A DNA stretch of 32,413 bases, taken from assembly GCA_945883625.1 (NCBI GenBank), contig CAMCXW010000027.1:1-32413 (forward strand), given 5' to 3'. This stretch comes from Spirosoma fluviale (GTDB lineage: Bacteria > Bacteroidota > Bacteroidia > Cytophagales > Spirosomataceae). The position numbers were made by a program, and so were the translations under genes. The notes below the pieces were generated by a model. The model was not told the origin of the DNA. It saw only the letters and a program-made list of their open reading frames with translations, and did no database searches. The number at the start of each line of letters is the position of its first letter. Position 1 is the first letter of the stretch. Positions 1 through 9,545 of the stretch are shown here, piece after piece.

Positions 1-438
1 CCATACCGTGTCCATTCCGTACACTTCTTTTAATTGGCTTACCTGATAAAAACCACCCAACTGCTCTTTGAATTTTAAAATGCGTTTGGCGAAACCTGGT
101 CCAATGCCGGGTAAAGCTACCCAAGCCAACGAGTCTGCCCCATTCATATCAATCTTCCAATCATCCTGCTTTCGAGGTGCCCAAGTTGCTTTGAAATAAT
201 AAGGCTTTGGATATTTTTTTGCCAAACGGCTTTTTTGAGCAACCTCCATACGGCTGTACTTCACCTCTAATTGAATCGGGTCCAAAAAAGCAATAACTTT
301 TTGGCGAGCGCGAAAACGCACAATCGCATCAAGCCCCATCCCAAAAACGATTAACGCAACCAATACCATCGCACCCCTCAATTCATTGCGTGTCATTCCA
401 AGGGTAAAGCGGAAGTAGTATTTTAGGCGAGCGAGCAT
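1..438 (-). CDS. Helix-hairpin-helix (ComEA-like) protein, 5' part only
   Basis: The reading frame runs from an ATG at 436-438 to the window edge without a stop, giving the first 146 residues; the C-terminus lies outside. The N-terminus is basic (MLARLKYYFRF), followed by one hydrophobic segment at about residues 22-40, so the protein is probably anchored in the inner membrane. Residues about 92-140 (WVALPGIGPGFAKRI, then LGGFYQVSQLKEVYGM) carry the helix-hairpin-helix signature seen in ComEA and in Bacteroidota HhH proteins; the GIGPG loop is the expected phosphate-backbone contact. Such proteins often carry several HhH motifs, so more may follow. A role in binding DNA, perhaps during uptake, is inferred only from the family. 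The start codon sits five bases from a heptamer repeat array, which therefore forms its 5' flank. It is divergent from rpoB. Confidence 0.8.
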   Translation of the reverse strand, partial: MLARLKYYFRFTLGMTRNELRGAMVLVALIVFGMGLDAIVRFRARQKVIAFLDPIQLEVKYSRMEVAQKSRLAKKYPKPYYFKATWAPRKQDDWKIDMNGADSLAWVALPGIGPGFAKRILKFKEQLGGFYQVSQLKEVYGMDTVW

Positions 439-443
439 GTGGG

Positions 444-569
444 CAGTAGTCAGTGGTTAGTAGTCAGTGGTCAGTAGTCAGTGGTCAGTAGTCAGTGGTC
501 AGTGGGCAGTGGGCAGTGGGCAGTAGTCAGTGGTCAGTAGTCAGTGGTCAGTGGGCAGTGGGCAGTCCG
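444..569. repeat. Heptanucleotide tandem repeat array (CAGTRGK)
   Basis: From 444 to 562 there are exactly seventeen consecutive 7-bp units without a phase break. Units are CAGTAGT, CAGTGGT, CAGTGGG or, once, TAGTAGT. An eighteenth, divergent unit CAGTCCG at 563-569 leads into the inverted repeat. The array fills the space just upstream of the minus-strand HhH start codon. A 7-bp period rules out coding use and there are no spacers, so this is not a CRISPR. Copy number is likely to vary between strains by slippage. Confidence 0.95.
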
Positions 570-729
570 AAGGGAAAGAGTCCGGAGGTAAATTCAGTTG
601 CTAAACGAGTGGTGCATAAAATCATTGTATCAGTTTACTTATAAAGAGGGGAGAGATAAGAGATAAGAAGTAAGAGATACGGACTGACTACTGTCTACTA
701 ACCACTCCGGACTCTTTCCCTTCGGACTG
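563..729. repeat. 24-bp perfect inverted repeat with 119-bp loop
   Basis: Bases 563-586 and 706-729 are exact reverse complements over 24 bp (core CCGAAGGGAAAGAGTCCGG). The 119 bases between them hold a purine-rich heptamer run (653-680) and degenerate heptamers GGACTGA, CTACTGT, CTACTAA and CCACTCC (681-708), which are the complement of the array at 444-562. Further complementary heptamers follow at 724-740. The element could form a large hairpin, act as a transcription terminator or barrier between the divergent HhH and rpoB genes, or be a small non-autonomous mobile repeat. No target-site duplication was recognised. Confidence 0.85.
653..680. repeat. Purine heptamer repeat (GAGATAA x4)
   Basis: Four consecutive 7-bp units, GAGATAA, GAGATAA, GAAGTAA and GAGATAC, lie in the loop of the inverted repeat. 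They share the period but not the sequence of the CAGTRGK array. They run without a break in phase into the degenerate units at 681-708. Confidence 0.8.
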
Positions 730-759
730 ACTACTGACTAAAAAAATCCTCCTCCCCTA

Positions 760-790
760 TTTGTACTTTAAAAAACTTTCCCTACTTTTG
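760..790 (+). promoter_or_regulatory. rpoBC promoter, Bacteroidota sigma-ABfr type
   Basis: TTTG at 760-763 and TACTTTTG at 783-790 are separated by 19 bp. This matches the Bacteroidota housekeeping consensus TTTG-N19-TAnnTTTG exactly. Transcription should start near 795-798, leaving an untranslated leader of about 190 nt before the rpoB start codon. Confidence 0.85.
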
Positions 791-796
791 CAGGCT

Positions 797-987
797 ATTT
801 TAGGATTAAAGCCTACGGGCGAATCCGAAAAATGTTTTTCTGAAACACAAATCTCTTATCGTAGGGGAGGCGCAAAGGGGAAATCATTTTATCATCTACG
901 AGGCATTCAGCTTTTAATTTTCGTCGAAAACGGCGAGAAATTGTGCCTAAGGGCCATTTTTCATTTTAATTTAAAACGTATAAAGCC
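797..987 (+). other. rpoB 5' leader
   Basis: This long leader has no convincing reading frame; the frame open through here starts inside the promoter. It holds a compact hairpin, TCGTCG (921-926), loop AAAA, CGGCGA (931-936), with one G-U pair. Next comes TTGTGCCTAAGGGCC then ATTTTTCA (941-963), which resembles a stretch in the spacer ahead of the HlyD gene. CCTACG and CGTAGG (about 811-816 and 869-874) could also pair. It may carry post-transcriptional control of RNA polymerase synthesis, but no known leader motif was recognised. Confidence 0.5.
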
Positions 988-3900
988 TTGAGTAACATCA
1001 CTGCCACAGGAAGACACAGCTTTGCGAAAACGCAGTCTGTGATCAATTATCCAGATTTTCTGGATATCCAAGTCCAATCCTTCCAGGATTTTTTCCAGCT
1101 AGAGACAGCTGCGGAAAACCGTACGGACGAAGGTTTATTTAAAGTATTTGCTGAAAATTTTCCAATCGCGGATTCGCGGGAAAATTTCGTTTTGTCGTTT
1201 GTCGACTACTCAGTAGATCCACCGAAATATTCGGTAGATGAGTGTATCGATCGCGGTTTGACGTATTCAGTACCTTTAAAAGCGAAATTGCGTTTGATCT
1301 GTAATGACACAGACAACGAGGATTTCCAAACCATCGAACAAGAGGTTTTCTTAGGAAACATTCCTTACATGACCGAGCGTGGATCATTCGTGATCAACGG
1401 TGCGGAGCGTGTAATCGTTTCTCAGCTACACCGTTCACCTGGTGTTTTCTTCGCGCAATCGAAGCACACAAACGGAACGAAATTGTATTCTGCACGTATC
1501 ATTCCATTCAAGGGATCTTGGATTGAATTTGCTACCGACGTTAACAATGTGATGTATGCGTACATCGACCGTAAGAAAAAGTTTCCAGTTACTGTATTGC
1601 TTCGTGCAATCGGTTACGGAAATGACAAGGATATCTTGGATTTATTTGGCTTAGCTGAAGAAATCAAAGTAGACAAAAAAGCTGTGAAAGGCATCGTTGG
1701 TCGTCGTTTGGCGGCACGTGTTTTGAAAACATGGCAAGAAGACTTCGTAGATGAAGATACAGGTGAGGTAGTTTCTATCGACCGTAACGAGATCTTAATC
1801 GAGCGTGATACCGTTATCACAGAAAACGAAGTTGAGACAATCTTAGAATCAGGTTCGGCCACAGTGATCTTGCACAAAGATGACGTGAACGTTTCTGACT
1901 TCAATATCATTTACAATACCTTGCAAAAAGATACATCGAACTCAGAGAAAGAGGCCGTTGAAGTTATCTACAAGCAATTACGTAATACAGACGCACCAGA
2001 TGAGCAAACTGCTCGTGATATCATCCAAAACTTGTTCTTCTCGGACAAGCGTTACGATTTGGGTGAAGTAGGTCGTTACCGTATCAATAAAAAATTAGGT
2101 CATGATATCCCAATGGATGTCAAAGTATTGACTAAAGAAGATATCATTTCTATCGTGAAGTACTTGATCGGTTTGATCAACTCACGTGCGGTAGTTGATG
2201 ATATTGACCACTTATCTAACCGTCGTGTTCGTACCGTAGGTGAGCAATTATATGCTCAGTTCGGTGTAGGTCTTGCACGTATGGCGCGTACGATCAAAGA
2301 ACGTATGAATGTTCGTGACAACGAAGATTTCAAACCGGTTGACTTGATCAATGCCCGTACCTTATCGTCGGTGATTAACTCATTCTTTGGAACGAACCAA
2401 TTATCTCAATTCATGGATCAAACGAATCCATTGGCTGAGATAACGCACAAGCGTCGTATGTCGGCACTAGGGCCAGGTGGTCTTTCACGTGAAAGAGCTG
2501 GTTTCGAGGTTCGTGACGTTCACTATACGCACTACGGTCGTTTGTGTACGATTGAAACTCCAGAGGGACCAAACATTGGTTTGATTTCATCTCTTTGTGT
2601 TCACGCGAAAGTGAACTCGATGGGATTCATTGAAACACCTTATCGTTTGATTGATGGAGGTAAAGTAGATACGTCAAGCAATGTTCAATATTTGACAGCT
2701 GAAGAAGAAGATGGTAAAAATATCGTTCAGGCGAATGCAACCATCGATATTAAAACAGGTAAATTCTTAACGGATCGCGTTAAGGCTCGTTTTGAAGGTG
2801 ACTTCCCATTGGTTAACCCAGCGGATGCACAATATATGGACGTAGCTCCTAACCAAATTGTTTCGGTTGCAGCTTCATTGATTCCTTTCTTGGAGCATGA
2901 TGATGCGAACCGTGCGTTGATGGGATCCAACATGCAACGTCAAGCGGTACCGCTTTTACGTCCAGAAGCTCCTATCGTAGGAACTGGTCTTGAGCACCGT
3001 GTAGCGATTGATTCGCGTACGTTGGTTGTTGCTGAAGGTGACGGGGTGATTGAATATGTAGACGCATTGAAAATTGTTGTCAACTACGATCAAACTGAAT
3101 CAGAGGCGTTAATTAGCTTCGACGGATCAATGAAGACATATGAATTAATCAAATTCCGTAGAACGAACCAGGATACAACGATCAACTTAAAGCCGATTGT
3201 TTTCAAAGGGGAGAAAATAAAGAAGGGTCAAGCGCTTTGTCAAGGTTATGCAACTGAGGCGGGAGAATTAGCGTTGGGTCGTAACATGAAAGTGGCGTTC
3301 ATGCCATGGCAAGGTTACAACTTTGAGGATGCGATCGTAATCTCAGAAAAAGTTGTTCGTGACGACATCTTTACGTCAATCCACATTGAAGAATTCGAAT
3401 TAGAAGTTCGTGATACAAAACGTGGTGAAGAGGAATTGACATCTGAAATTCCAAACGTTTCCGAAGAAACAGTTCGTAACCTAGACGAGAACGGTGTTGT
3501 TCGCGTAGGTGCTGAAGTGAAAGAAGGAGATATCTTGATTGGCAAGATTACACCTAAAGGTGAGTCGGATCCAACGCCAGAAGAAAAATTATTACGTGCC
3601 ATCTTTGGTGACAAAGCGGGTGATGTAAAAGATGCTTCGAAGAAAGCGCCACCATCATTAAAAGGTGTGGTTATCGATACGAAATTGTTCGCACGTCCTA
3701 AGAAGGATAAGGAAGAGCGTGACAAATCGAAAGCAGAATTGAAGAAGTTAATGAAGGAATACAGTAAGGACCTTTTGGAGATTCGTCGCCAAATGATCGA
3801 GAAGACTGTAGCCATATTAGCGGGTAAAACTTGCGCGGGCATCAAGCACAAATTCGGCACGGTAATCGTGGAGAAGGGTGTTAAATTCTCAGCGAAGAAC

Positions 3901-4863
3901 ATCGAAGAATTATTATTCCCAGATAAAAACATGTATCGTGATGAGTCTACGTACGCGGTTCAAGAAGAAGCCAATTTGCTTTCTGACTTGATCGTAGAAG
4001 AGGCAACTTCAGATGCAACATTGAACAAATTGTTCATGAACTTAATTAAGAACTTCAACGTGAAGCGTAACGAAATCGCTGGTCGATTTAAGCGTGAGCG
4101 TTTCGTTCTTGAAGTAGGTGATGAATTACCTGCGGGAATCGTGAAGTTGGCGAAAGTCTACATCGCGAAGAAACGTAAGTTGAAAGTAGGAGATAAGATG
4201 GCAGGTCGTCACGGTAACAAGGGTGTTGTAGCTCGTATCGTACGTGAGGAAGATATGCCATTCTTAGAAGATGGAACACCGGTAGATATCGTATTGAATC
4301 CACTTGGAGTACCATCTCGTATGAACTTAGGTCAAATCTACGAGACTGTATTAGGTTGGGCTGGACAAAAATTAGGTAAGCGTTATGCAACACCTATTTT
4401 CGACGGTGGAACTGAGGCGGAAGTAGCAGCTGAATTAACGTTAGCTGGATTACCTGACTGGGGTCGTACTTACTTATATAATGGTTTAACGGGAGATATG
4501 TTTGATCAACCGGTAACTGTGGGTATCATTTACATGTTGAAACTTGGTCACTTGGTAGATGATAAAATGCACGCACGTTCAATTGGACCATATTCATTGA
4601 TTACACAACAACCATTGGGTGGTAAAGCTCAGTTTGGTGGTCAGCGTTTCGGTGAGATGGAGGTTTGGGCACTTGAGGCCTTTGGAGCAGCGAATATCTT
4701 GCAAGAGATCTTAACTGTGAAGTCGGATGACGTGATCGGCCGTGCCAAAGCGTACGAAGCAATTGTGAAAGGCGAGAATATGCCTAAGCCAAACATTCCA
4801 GAATCATTCAACGTATTGATTCACGAATTGAGAGGCTTAGCTCTTGAAATCACACTTGAGTAA
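988..4863 (+). CDS. rpoB: DNA-directed RNA polymerase subunit beta
   Basis: RpoB forms the core RNA polymerase with RpoC and two alpha subunits, and carries part of the active-site channel and the rifampicin pocket. The 1291-residue product is collinear with Bacteroidota RpoB from [15 protein letters not shown] near the N-terminus to the C-terminal clamp contact [19 protein letters not shown]. The rifampicin cluster spans about residues 468-495 ([15 protein letters not shown], then [13 protein letters not shown]). The equivalents of E. coli D516, H526 and S531 are D477, H487 and S492, all wild type, so sensitivity is expected. The start is TTG at 988. An in-frame TAA at 967-969 rules out any upstream ATG, and the next in-frame ATG is past residue 120, beyond conserved sequence. 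Codon use is strongly biased (CGT for Arg, AAC for Asn), as expected for high expression. The ribosomal genes rplJL that usually precede rpoB are not here. Confidence 0.98.
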   Translation: MSNITATGRHSFAKTQSVINYPDFLDIQVQSFQDFFQLETAAENRTDEGLFKVFAENFPIADSRENFVLSFVDYSVDPPKYSVDECIDRGLTYSVPLKAKLRLICNDTDNEDFQTIEQEVFLGNIPYMTERGSFVINGAERVIVSQLHRSPGVFFAQSKHTNGTKLYSARIIPFKGSWIEFATDVNNVMYAYIDRKKKFPVTVLLRAIGYGNDKDILDLFGLAEEIKVDKKAVKGIVGRRLAARVLKTWQEDFVDEDTGEVVSIDRNEILIERDTVITENEVETILESGSATVILHKDDVNVSDFNIIYNTLQKDTSNSEKEAVEVIYKQLRNTDAPDEQTARDIIQNLFFSDKRYDLGEVGRYRINKKLGHDIPMDVKVLTKEDIISIVKYLIGLINSRAVVDDIDHLSNRRVRTVGEQLYAQFGVGLARMARTIKERMNVRDNEDFKPVDLINARTLSSVINSFFGTNQLSQFMDQTNPLAEITHKRRMSALGPGGLSRERAGFEVRDVHYTHYGRLCTIETPEGPNIGLISSLCVHAKVNSMGFIETPYRLIDGGKVDTSSNVQYLTAEEEDGKNIVQANATIDIKTGKFLTDRVKARFEGDFPLVNPADAQYMDVAPNQIVSVAASLIPFLEHDDANRALMGSNMQRQAVPLLRPEAPIVGTGLEHRVAIDSRTLVVAEGDGVIEYVDALKIVVNYDQTESEALISFDGSMKTYELIKFRRTNQDTTINLKPIVFKGEKIKKGQALCQGYATEAGELALGRNMKVAFMPWQGYNFEDAIVISEKVVRDDIFTSIHIEEFELEVRDTKRGEEELTSEIPNVSEETVRNLDENGVVRVGAEVKEGDILIGKITPKGESDPTPEEKLLRAIFGDKAGDVKDASKKAPPSLKGVVIDTKLFARPKKDKEERDKSKAELKKLMKEYSKDLLEIRRQMIEKTVAILAGKTCAGIKHKFGTVIVEKGVKFSAKNIEELLFPDKNMYRDESTYAVQEEANLLSDLIVEEATSDATLNKLFMNLIKNFNVKRNEIAGRFKRERFVLEVGDELPAGIVKLAKVYIAKKRKLKVGDKMAGRHGNKGVVARIVREEDMPFLEDGTPVDIVLNPLGVPSRMNLGQIYETVLGWAGQKLGKRYATPIFDGGTEAEVAAELTLAGLPDWGRTYLYNGLTGDMFDQPVTVGIIYMLKLGHLVDDKMHARSIGPYSLITQQPLGGKAQFGGQRFGEMEVWALEAFGAANILQEILTVKSDDVIGRAKAYEAIVKGENMPKPNIPESFNVLIHELRGLALEITLE

Positions 4864-4872
4864 TCATTTATC

Positions 4873-4891
4873 GGGCCGCTAACCCCGGCCC
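4873..4891 (+). other. rpoB-rpoC intergenic hairpin
   Basis: GGGCCG (4873-4878) pairs perfectly with CGGCCC (4886-4891) around a 7-nt loop, in a 65-bp spacer that is otherwise AT-rich. A-rich sequence follows rather than a T run, so it should not terminate transcription. An RNA processing or stability element that sets the rpoB to rpoC ratio is possible. Confidence 0.6.
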
Positions 4892-4928
4892 TTAAAAAGA
4901 AATCATTTTCCAATTAAATACATCGAAA

Positions 4929-7900
4929 ATGTCATTTAAAAAGACGAGAAAACTGAACAGCGATTTCCAAAAAGTGACCATCTCATTGGCATCACCGGAG
5001 TCGATTCTTGAAAGTTCAAACGGTGAGGTAACTCAACCGGAGACTATTAATTACCGTACCTACAAACCTGAAATGGGTGGTTTGTTCTGCGAACGTATTT
5101 TCGGTCCAACTAAGGACTGGGAGTGTCATTGCGGAAAATATAAGCGTATTCGTTACAAAGGCATTATCTGCGACCGTTGCGGTGTGGAGGTGACTGAGAA
5201 AAAAGTACGTCGTGAGCGTATGGGCCACATTGAATTAGTGGTTCCCGTAGCACACATCTGGTACTTCCGTAGCTTACCGAACAAAATCGGTTACATGCTT
5301 GGATTATCTACTAAGAAATTAGATCAAATAATCTACTACGAGCGGTATTGCGTCGTTCAAGCAGGTATGTACGCGGAAGAAGGAAAGATTGGTAGCCAAT
5401 ACCTTGATTTCTTAACGGAAGACGAGTACTTAGATATCCTAGATAAATTACCACGCGAGAACCAACACCTTCCTGATGAAGATCCACAGAAATTCATCGC
5501 GAAAATGGGTGCTGACGCGTTAAATATGTTATTAACGCGCATCGACTTGAACAGCTTATCAGCTGAACTTCGTCATGCAGCGGATACGGAATCTTCTCAA
5601 CAACGTAAAGCTGAGGCTTTAAAGCGTTTGAAAGTAGTGGAGGCATTCCGTGAGTCAATCGGCCGTATCGATAACCGTCCTGAGTGGATGATCATCAAAA
5701 TGGTTCCTGTAATTCCACCAGAATTACGTCCATTGGTGCCATTAGATGGAGGCCGTTTTGCTACATCTGATTTGAACGATTTATACCGTCGTGTGATTAT
5801 CCGTAACAACCGTTTGAAGCGTTTGATCGAAATCAAAGCGCCAGAGGTAATCTTACGTAACGAAAAACGTATGTTGCAAGAGGCTGTTGACAGTTTATTT
5901 GACAACTCACGTAAAGTAAATGCGGTTCGTTCAGAAGGTAACCGTGCCTTGAAATCTCTTTCAGATATGTTGAAAGGTAAGCAAGGTCGTTTCCGTCAAA
6001 ACTTATTAGGTAAGCGTGTCGATTATTCAGGTCGTTCGGTTATCGTCGTAGGTCCAGAATTGAAAATGCACGAATGTGGTCTTCCAAAAGATATGGCGGC
6101 CGAATTATTCAAGCCGTTTGTTATCCGTAAGTTGATCGAGCGTGGAATTGTAAAAACAGTTAAGTCGGCAAAGAAAATTGTTGACCGTAAGGATCCTGTG
6201 GTTTGGGATATTTTGGAAAACGTCATGAAAGGACACCCAGTTCTTTTAAACCGTGCTCCTACGTTACACCGTTTGGGTATTCAAGCGTTCCAACCGAAAT
6301 TAATTGAAGGAAAAGCAATCCAATTGCACCCATTGACTTGTACGGCATTTAACGCCGATTTCGATGGTGACCAGATGGCGGTTCACGTTCCACTGGGACA
6401 TGAAGCGATTTTGGAAGCCTCTTTGTTAATGCTTGCATCGCATAACATCTTGAACCCAGCGAATGGTGCCCCTATTACGGTACCATCTCAGGACATGGTG
6501 TTAGGTTTATATTATGTAACTAAAGGACGTAAGTCGACACCAGACCACAAAGTGGCAGGTGAAGCATCACGTTTCTATGGATTTGAGGAGGTTGTTATCG
6601 CCTTGAACGAGAAGAAATTATCGAAGCACGCGAACATCGTTGTGAAAGCTACGGTACGTAAGGATGATGGTACATTGGTAGAAGAAATGGTGGAAACTGT
6701 TGCTGGTCGTGTATTATTCAACTTATGTGTTCCGGAGGCAGTAGGTTACATCAATGAGTTATTGACAAAGAAGAAGTTGCAACAAATCATCTCACAAGTT
6801 CACAAAATTTGTGGTATGGCACGTACAGCTCAATTCTTGGATGATATCAAAGAATTAGGTTTCCAACAAGCCTTCCACGGTGGTTTATCGATGGGTATTG
6901 GCGATGTTCAAATTCCTGCTGAGAAAGCTTCATTAGTGAAGAAAGCACAGGAAGATGTTCAAGCGGTTTGGGACAACTACTTAATGGGTCTAATCACAGA
7001 TAACGAGCGTTACAACGCAGTTATTGATATCTGGACAAAAGTGAACTCGAAAATTACCGAGACATTGATGAAGCAGATGGAAGAGGACAACCAAGGATTT
7101 AACGCCATCTACATGATGATGCACTCGGGAGCCCGTGGTTCTCGTGAGCAGATTCGCCAACTAGGTGGTATGCGTGGATTGATGGCTAAGCCTCAGAAGA
7201 ACTTGCAAGGTTCGGTAGGTGAAATCATCGAAAACCCAATCCTTTCTAACTTTAAAGAAGGTCTTGACGTATTGGAGTACTTTATCTCGACACACGGTGC
7301 GCGTAAAGGTTTGGCAGATACTGCCTTGAAAACAGCCGATGCGGGTTACTTAACACGTCGTTTACATGACGTTGCTCAAGATGTTATCGTGAATGAAGAA
7401 GATTGCGGTACCCTTCGTGGTATTGAAGTATTCCCATTGAAAGATAATGACGAGATTATCGAGCCATTATCTGAGCGTATCTTAGGTCGGGTTTCTGTAC
7501 ATGATGTAATTGATCCAGTTTCTGGCGAGTTAATCGTTGAGTCTGGTGAGGAAATCACAGAAATTGCAGCTCAAAAAATCGACGAAACTGCTATCGATTC
7601 GGTAGAAATTCGTTCGGTATTAACATGCGAAACGCGCAGTGGTGTTTGTGCGAAATGTTACGGACGTAACCTTTCTACGGCACGCATGGTGAACATCGGT
7701 GAGGCAGTAGGTGTAATAGCATCGCAGTCTATTGGTGAGCCAGGAACGCAGTTGACATTACGTACCTTCCACGTGGGTGGTACAGCCCAAAACGTTTCCT
7801 TAGATGCGAGCGTTAAAGCGAAGTTTGATGGCGTTGTGAACTTTGAAGAAGTTCGTACCGTAAACTCGACGGATGCTGATGGTAACTTGACGGAAATCGT

Positions 7901-9251
7901 CATGGGTCGTTCAGGTGAAGTTCAGATTATCAACCCGGCTAATAAGCAGGTGTTGATCTCGAATAACGTCCCTTACGGTTCGTTCTTACGTGTTAAAGAA
8001 GGTCAAGCGATCAAAAAAGGAGATGAAATTTGCGTTTGGGATCCATACAATGCGGTTATCCTTTCTGAAGCTGAAGGTAAAATTGAATTCGAGGCAATCG
8101 AAGAAAACAATACCTATAAAGAAGAGGCGGATGAGCAAACAGGTATGCGCGAGAAGGTGATTATCGAGTCGAAAGACAAGACGAAAAACCCATCTGTTCT
8201 TATTACAGCAAAAGGCAAGGAGAATTTGGTATACAACGTTCCAGTAGGAGCTCGTTTAACTATAAGCGACGGGGAGAAAATCAAAGCGGGTCAAATTATC
8301 GCTAAGATTCCTCGTGCAGCAGGTAAAACGCGTGACATTACCGGAGGTCTACCACGTGTAACTGAATTATTCGAAGCACGTAACCCTTCTAACCCAGCAG
8401 TCGTTTCTGAAATTGACGGAGTAATTTCATATGGTATCATCAAACGTGGTAACCGTGAGATTATCGTAACGCCAAAAGAAGGAACAGAACGCCGTTACTT
8501 AGTGCCATTGACTCGTTTTATCTTGGTACAAAATAATGACTTCGTACGTGCTGGAATGCCATTATCTGATGGTGCGATTACGCCATCTGATATCTTGAAA
8601 ATTAAAGGGCCAACTGCGGTTCAAGAATACTTAGTAAATGAGATCCAAGATGTATACCGCCTTCAAGGGGTAAAAATCAACGATAAGCACATCGAGTGTA
8701 TTGTACGCCAAATGATGCAAAAAGTTGAAATCCTTGAGCCAGGTGATACGCAATTCTTGCAAAATCAAAACGTAGATCGTTTTGTTTTCCGTCAAGAAAA
8801 TGACTTGATCCTAGACAAGAAAGTAATCTTAGACGCAGGTGATTCTGAGAAATATAAAGCAGGTATGATCCTTACCGCACGCGCTTTACGTGATGAGAAC
8901 TCATCATTGAAACGCCGTGACTTGAAATTGATGAAAGTACGTGATGCACAAGCAGCCGTTTCTTCATCTAACTTACAAGGAATCACACAGGCTTCGTTAG
9001 CTACAGATTCATTTATCTCGGCTGCATCCTTCCAGGAAACAACGAAAGTTCTTTCTGAAGCTTCAATCCGTGCCAAAGTAGATACCCTAGACGGCTTGAA
9101 AGAGAACGTAATTGTAGGGCATTTAATTCCTGCAGGAACGGGTGTTCGTCGCTACCTTGATATTTTAGTTACTTCAGCTGAAGAAGTAAAGCAACTAGAA
9201 AAATCAACAGCGATAGAAGTAGAAGAGGTGAAAGAAAGCGTAGCAAATTAG
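4929..9251 (+). CDS. rpoC: DNA-directed RNA polymerase subunit beta'
   Basis: RpoC is the catalytic, Mg-binding subunit of RNA polymerase. At 1440 residues it is a typical Bacteroidota length. Visible in order are the N-terminal zinc ribbon with C66, C68, C81 and C84 (CHCGKYKR then CDRCGVEVT); the lid/rudder region [17 protein letters not shown]; the universal catalytic loop NADFDGDQM with D477, D479 and D481; the bridge-helix region containing [17 protein letters not shown]; and a second zinc site at C826, C900, C907 and C910 ([11 protein letters not shown]). ATG at 4929 follows rpoB by 65 bp and the two are almost surely co-transcribed. The stop codon TAG (9249-9251) is the second to fourth base of the first unit of a heptamer repeat, so the last residues may have been altered by repeat growth; the C-terminal tail ([11 protein letters not shown]) is acidic and unlikely to matter for activity. 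Confidence 0.98.
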   Translation: MSFKKTRKLNSDFQKVTISLASPESILESSNGEVTQPETINYRTYKPEMGGLFCERIFGPTKDWECHCGKYKRIRYKGIICDRCGVEVTEKKVRRERMGHIELVVPVAHIWYFRSLPNKIGYMLGLSTKKLDQIIYYERYCVVQAGMYAEEGKIGSQYLDFLTEDEYLDILDKLPRENQHLPDEDPQKFIAKMGADALNMLLTRIDLNSLSAELRHAADTESSQQRKAEALKRLKVVEAFRESIGRIDNRPEWMIIKMVPVIPPELRPLVPLDGGRFATSDLNDLYRRVIIRNNRLKRLIEIKAPEVILRNEKRMLQEAVDSLFDNSRKVNAVRSEGNRALKSLSDMLKGKQGRFRQNLLGKRVDYSGRSVIVVGPELKMHECGLPKDMAAELFKPFVIRKLIERGIVKTVKSAKKIVDRKDPVVWDILENVMKGHPVLLNRAPTLHRLGIQAFQPKLIEGKAIQLHPLTCTAFNADFDGDQMAVHVPLGHEAILEASLLMLASHNILNPANGAPITVPSQDMVLGLYYVTKGRKSTPDHKVAGEASRFYGFEEVVIALNEKKLSKHANIVVKATVRKDDGTLVEEMVETVAGRVLFNLCVPEAVGYINELLTKKKLQQIISQVHKICGMARTAQFLDDIKELGFQQAFHGGLSMGIGDVQIPAEKASLVKKAQEDVQAVWDNYLMGLITDNERYNAVIDIWTKVNSKITETLMKQMEEDNQGFNAIYMMMHSGARGSREQIRQLGGMRGLMAKPQKNLQGSVGEIIENPILSNFKEGLDVLEYFISTHGARKGLADTALKTADAGYLTRRLHDVAQDVIVNEEDCGTLRGIEVFPLKDNDEIIEPLSERILGRVSVHDVIDPVSGELIVESGEEITEIAAQKIDETAIDSVEIRSVLTCETRSGVCAKCYGRNLSTARMVNIGEAVGVIASQSIGEPGTQLTLRTFHVGGTAQNVSLDASVKAKFDGVVNFEEVRTVNSTDADGNLTEIVMGRSGEVQIINPANKQVLISNNVPYGSFLRVKEGQAIKKGDEICVWDPYNAVILSEAEGKIEFEAIEENNTYKEEADEQTGMREKVIIESKDKTKNPSVLITAKGKENLVYNVPVGARLTISDGEKIKAGQIIAKIPRAAGKTRDITGGLPRVTELFEARNPSNPAVVSEIDGVISYGIIKRGNREIIVTPKEGTERRYLVPLTRFILVQNNDFVRAGMPLSDGAITPSDILKIKGPTAVQEYLVNEIQDVYRLQGVKINDKHIECIVRQMMQKVEILEPGDTQFLQNQNVDRFVFRQENDLILDKKVILDAGDSEKYKAGMILTARALRDENSSLKRRDLKLMKVRDAQAAVSSSNLQGITQASLATDSFISAASFQETTKVLSEASIRAKVDTLDGLKENVIVGHLIPAGTGVRRYLDILVTSAEEVKQLEKSTAIEVEEVKESVAN

Positions 9252-9296
9252 ACGCTAGGCTTTAGACGTTGGACGTTAGACTTTAGACGTTAGTCC
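9248..9296. repeat. Heptanucleotide repeat overlapping rpoC stop (TTAGACG)
   Basis: Seven successive 7-bp units, TTAGACG, CTAGGCT, TTAGACG, TTGGACG, TTAGACT, TTAGACG and TTAGTCC, run from 9248 to 9296. The first unit contains the rpoC stop codon TAG. The period equals that of the array upstream of rpoB but the unit differs. The repeat ends about 10 bp before the rpoC terminator. Confidence 0.9.
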
Positions 9297-9306
9297 TATT
9301 GAAATT

Positions 9307-9340
9307 AGCCCTGAGCAATCATTTGTTCAGGGCTTTTTTT
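9307..9340 (+). terminator. Rho-independent terminator of rpoBC
   Basis: AGCCCTGAGCAA (9307-9318) pairs with TTGTTCAGGGCT (9323-9334), with one G-U pair and a TCAT loop. A run of seven T follows (9334-9340). This is a strong intrinsic terminator and should separate rpoBC from the exporter genes downstream. Confidence 0.93.
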
Positions 9341-9545
9341 ATGGGGCCTGGGGCTCATTTTACGCTGTCGATATATTTTGCCAAGTAGTTGGAATTTGTG
9401 CCTCTAAAGGCCCTAAAAGGCCTATTTTTCAGGCTACACCCTTTGTTTTTATCCAAGTTGCCATTTGACTCATTTCGCATTCTCACGCTTATGTCGCAAT
9501 TTCATGGAAACAATCTAATCGATTGTCTACCTAACCCACTAAGCA
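9341..9545 (+). other. Upstream region of exporter operon
   Basis: This is a 205-bp noncoding spacer. No exact TTTG-N19-TAnnTTTG promoter was found; TATATTTTG (9372-9380) is a near miss. AGGCC and GGCCT flank CTAAAA at about 9408-9423, followed by ATTTTT, giving a weak terminator-like hairpin. The stretch from TTTGTGCCTCTAAAGGCC to ATTTTTCAGG (about 9395-9432) resembles 941-963 in the rpoB leader. ACAATC (9510-9515) and GATTGT (9521-9526) form a short inverted repeat just before the HlyD start. Confidence 0.4.

Noticed and set aside
444-569. Possible CRISPR array
   Set aside because: Units are 7 bp, contiguous and without spacers, and no cas gene is present.
761-991. 76-residue open frame ahead of rpoB, ending across its TTG start
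   Set aside because: It begins inside the rpoB promoter, upstream of the expected transcript start, and its product resembles nothing known; it is treated as untranslated leader.
3315-3932. 205-residue minus-strand open frame inside rpoB
   Set aside because: It is antisense to conserved rpoB sequence. Its Ser/Phe-rich product is what strongly biased rpoB codons give on the other strand.
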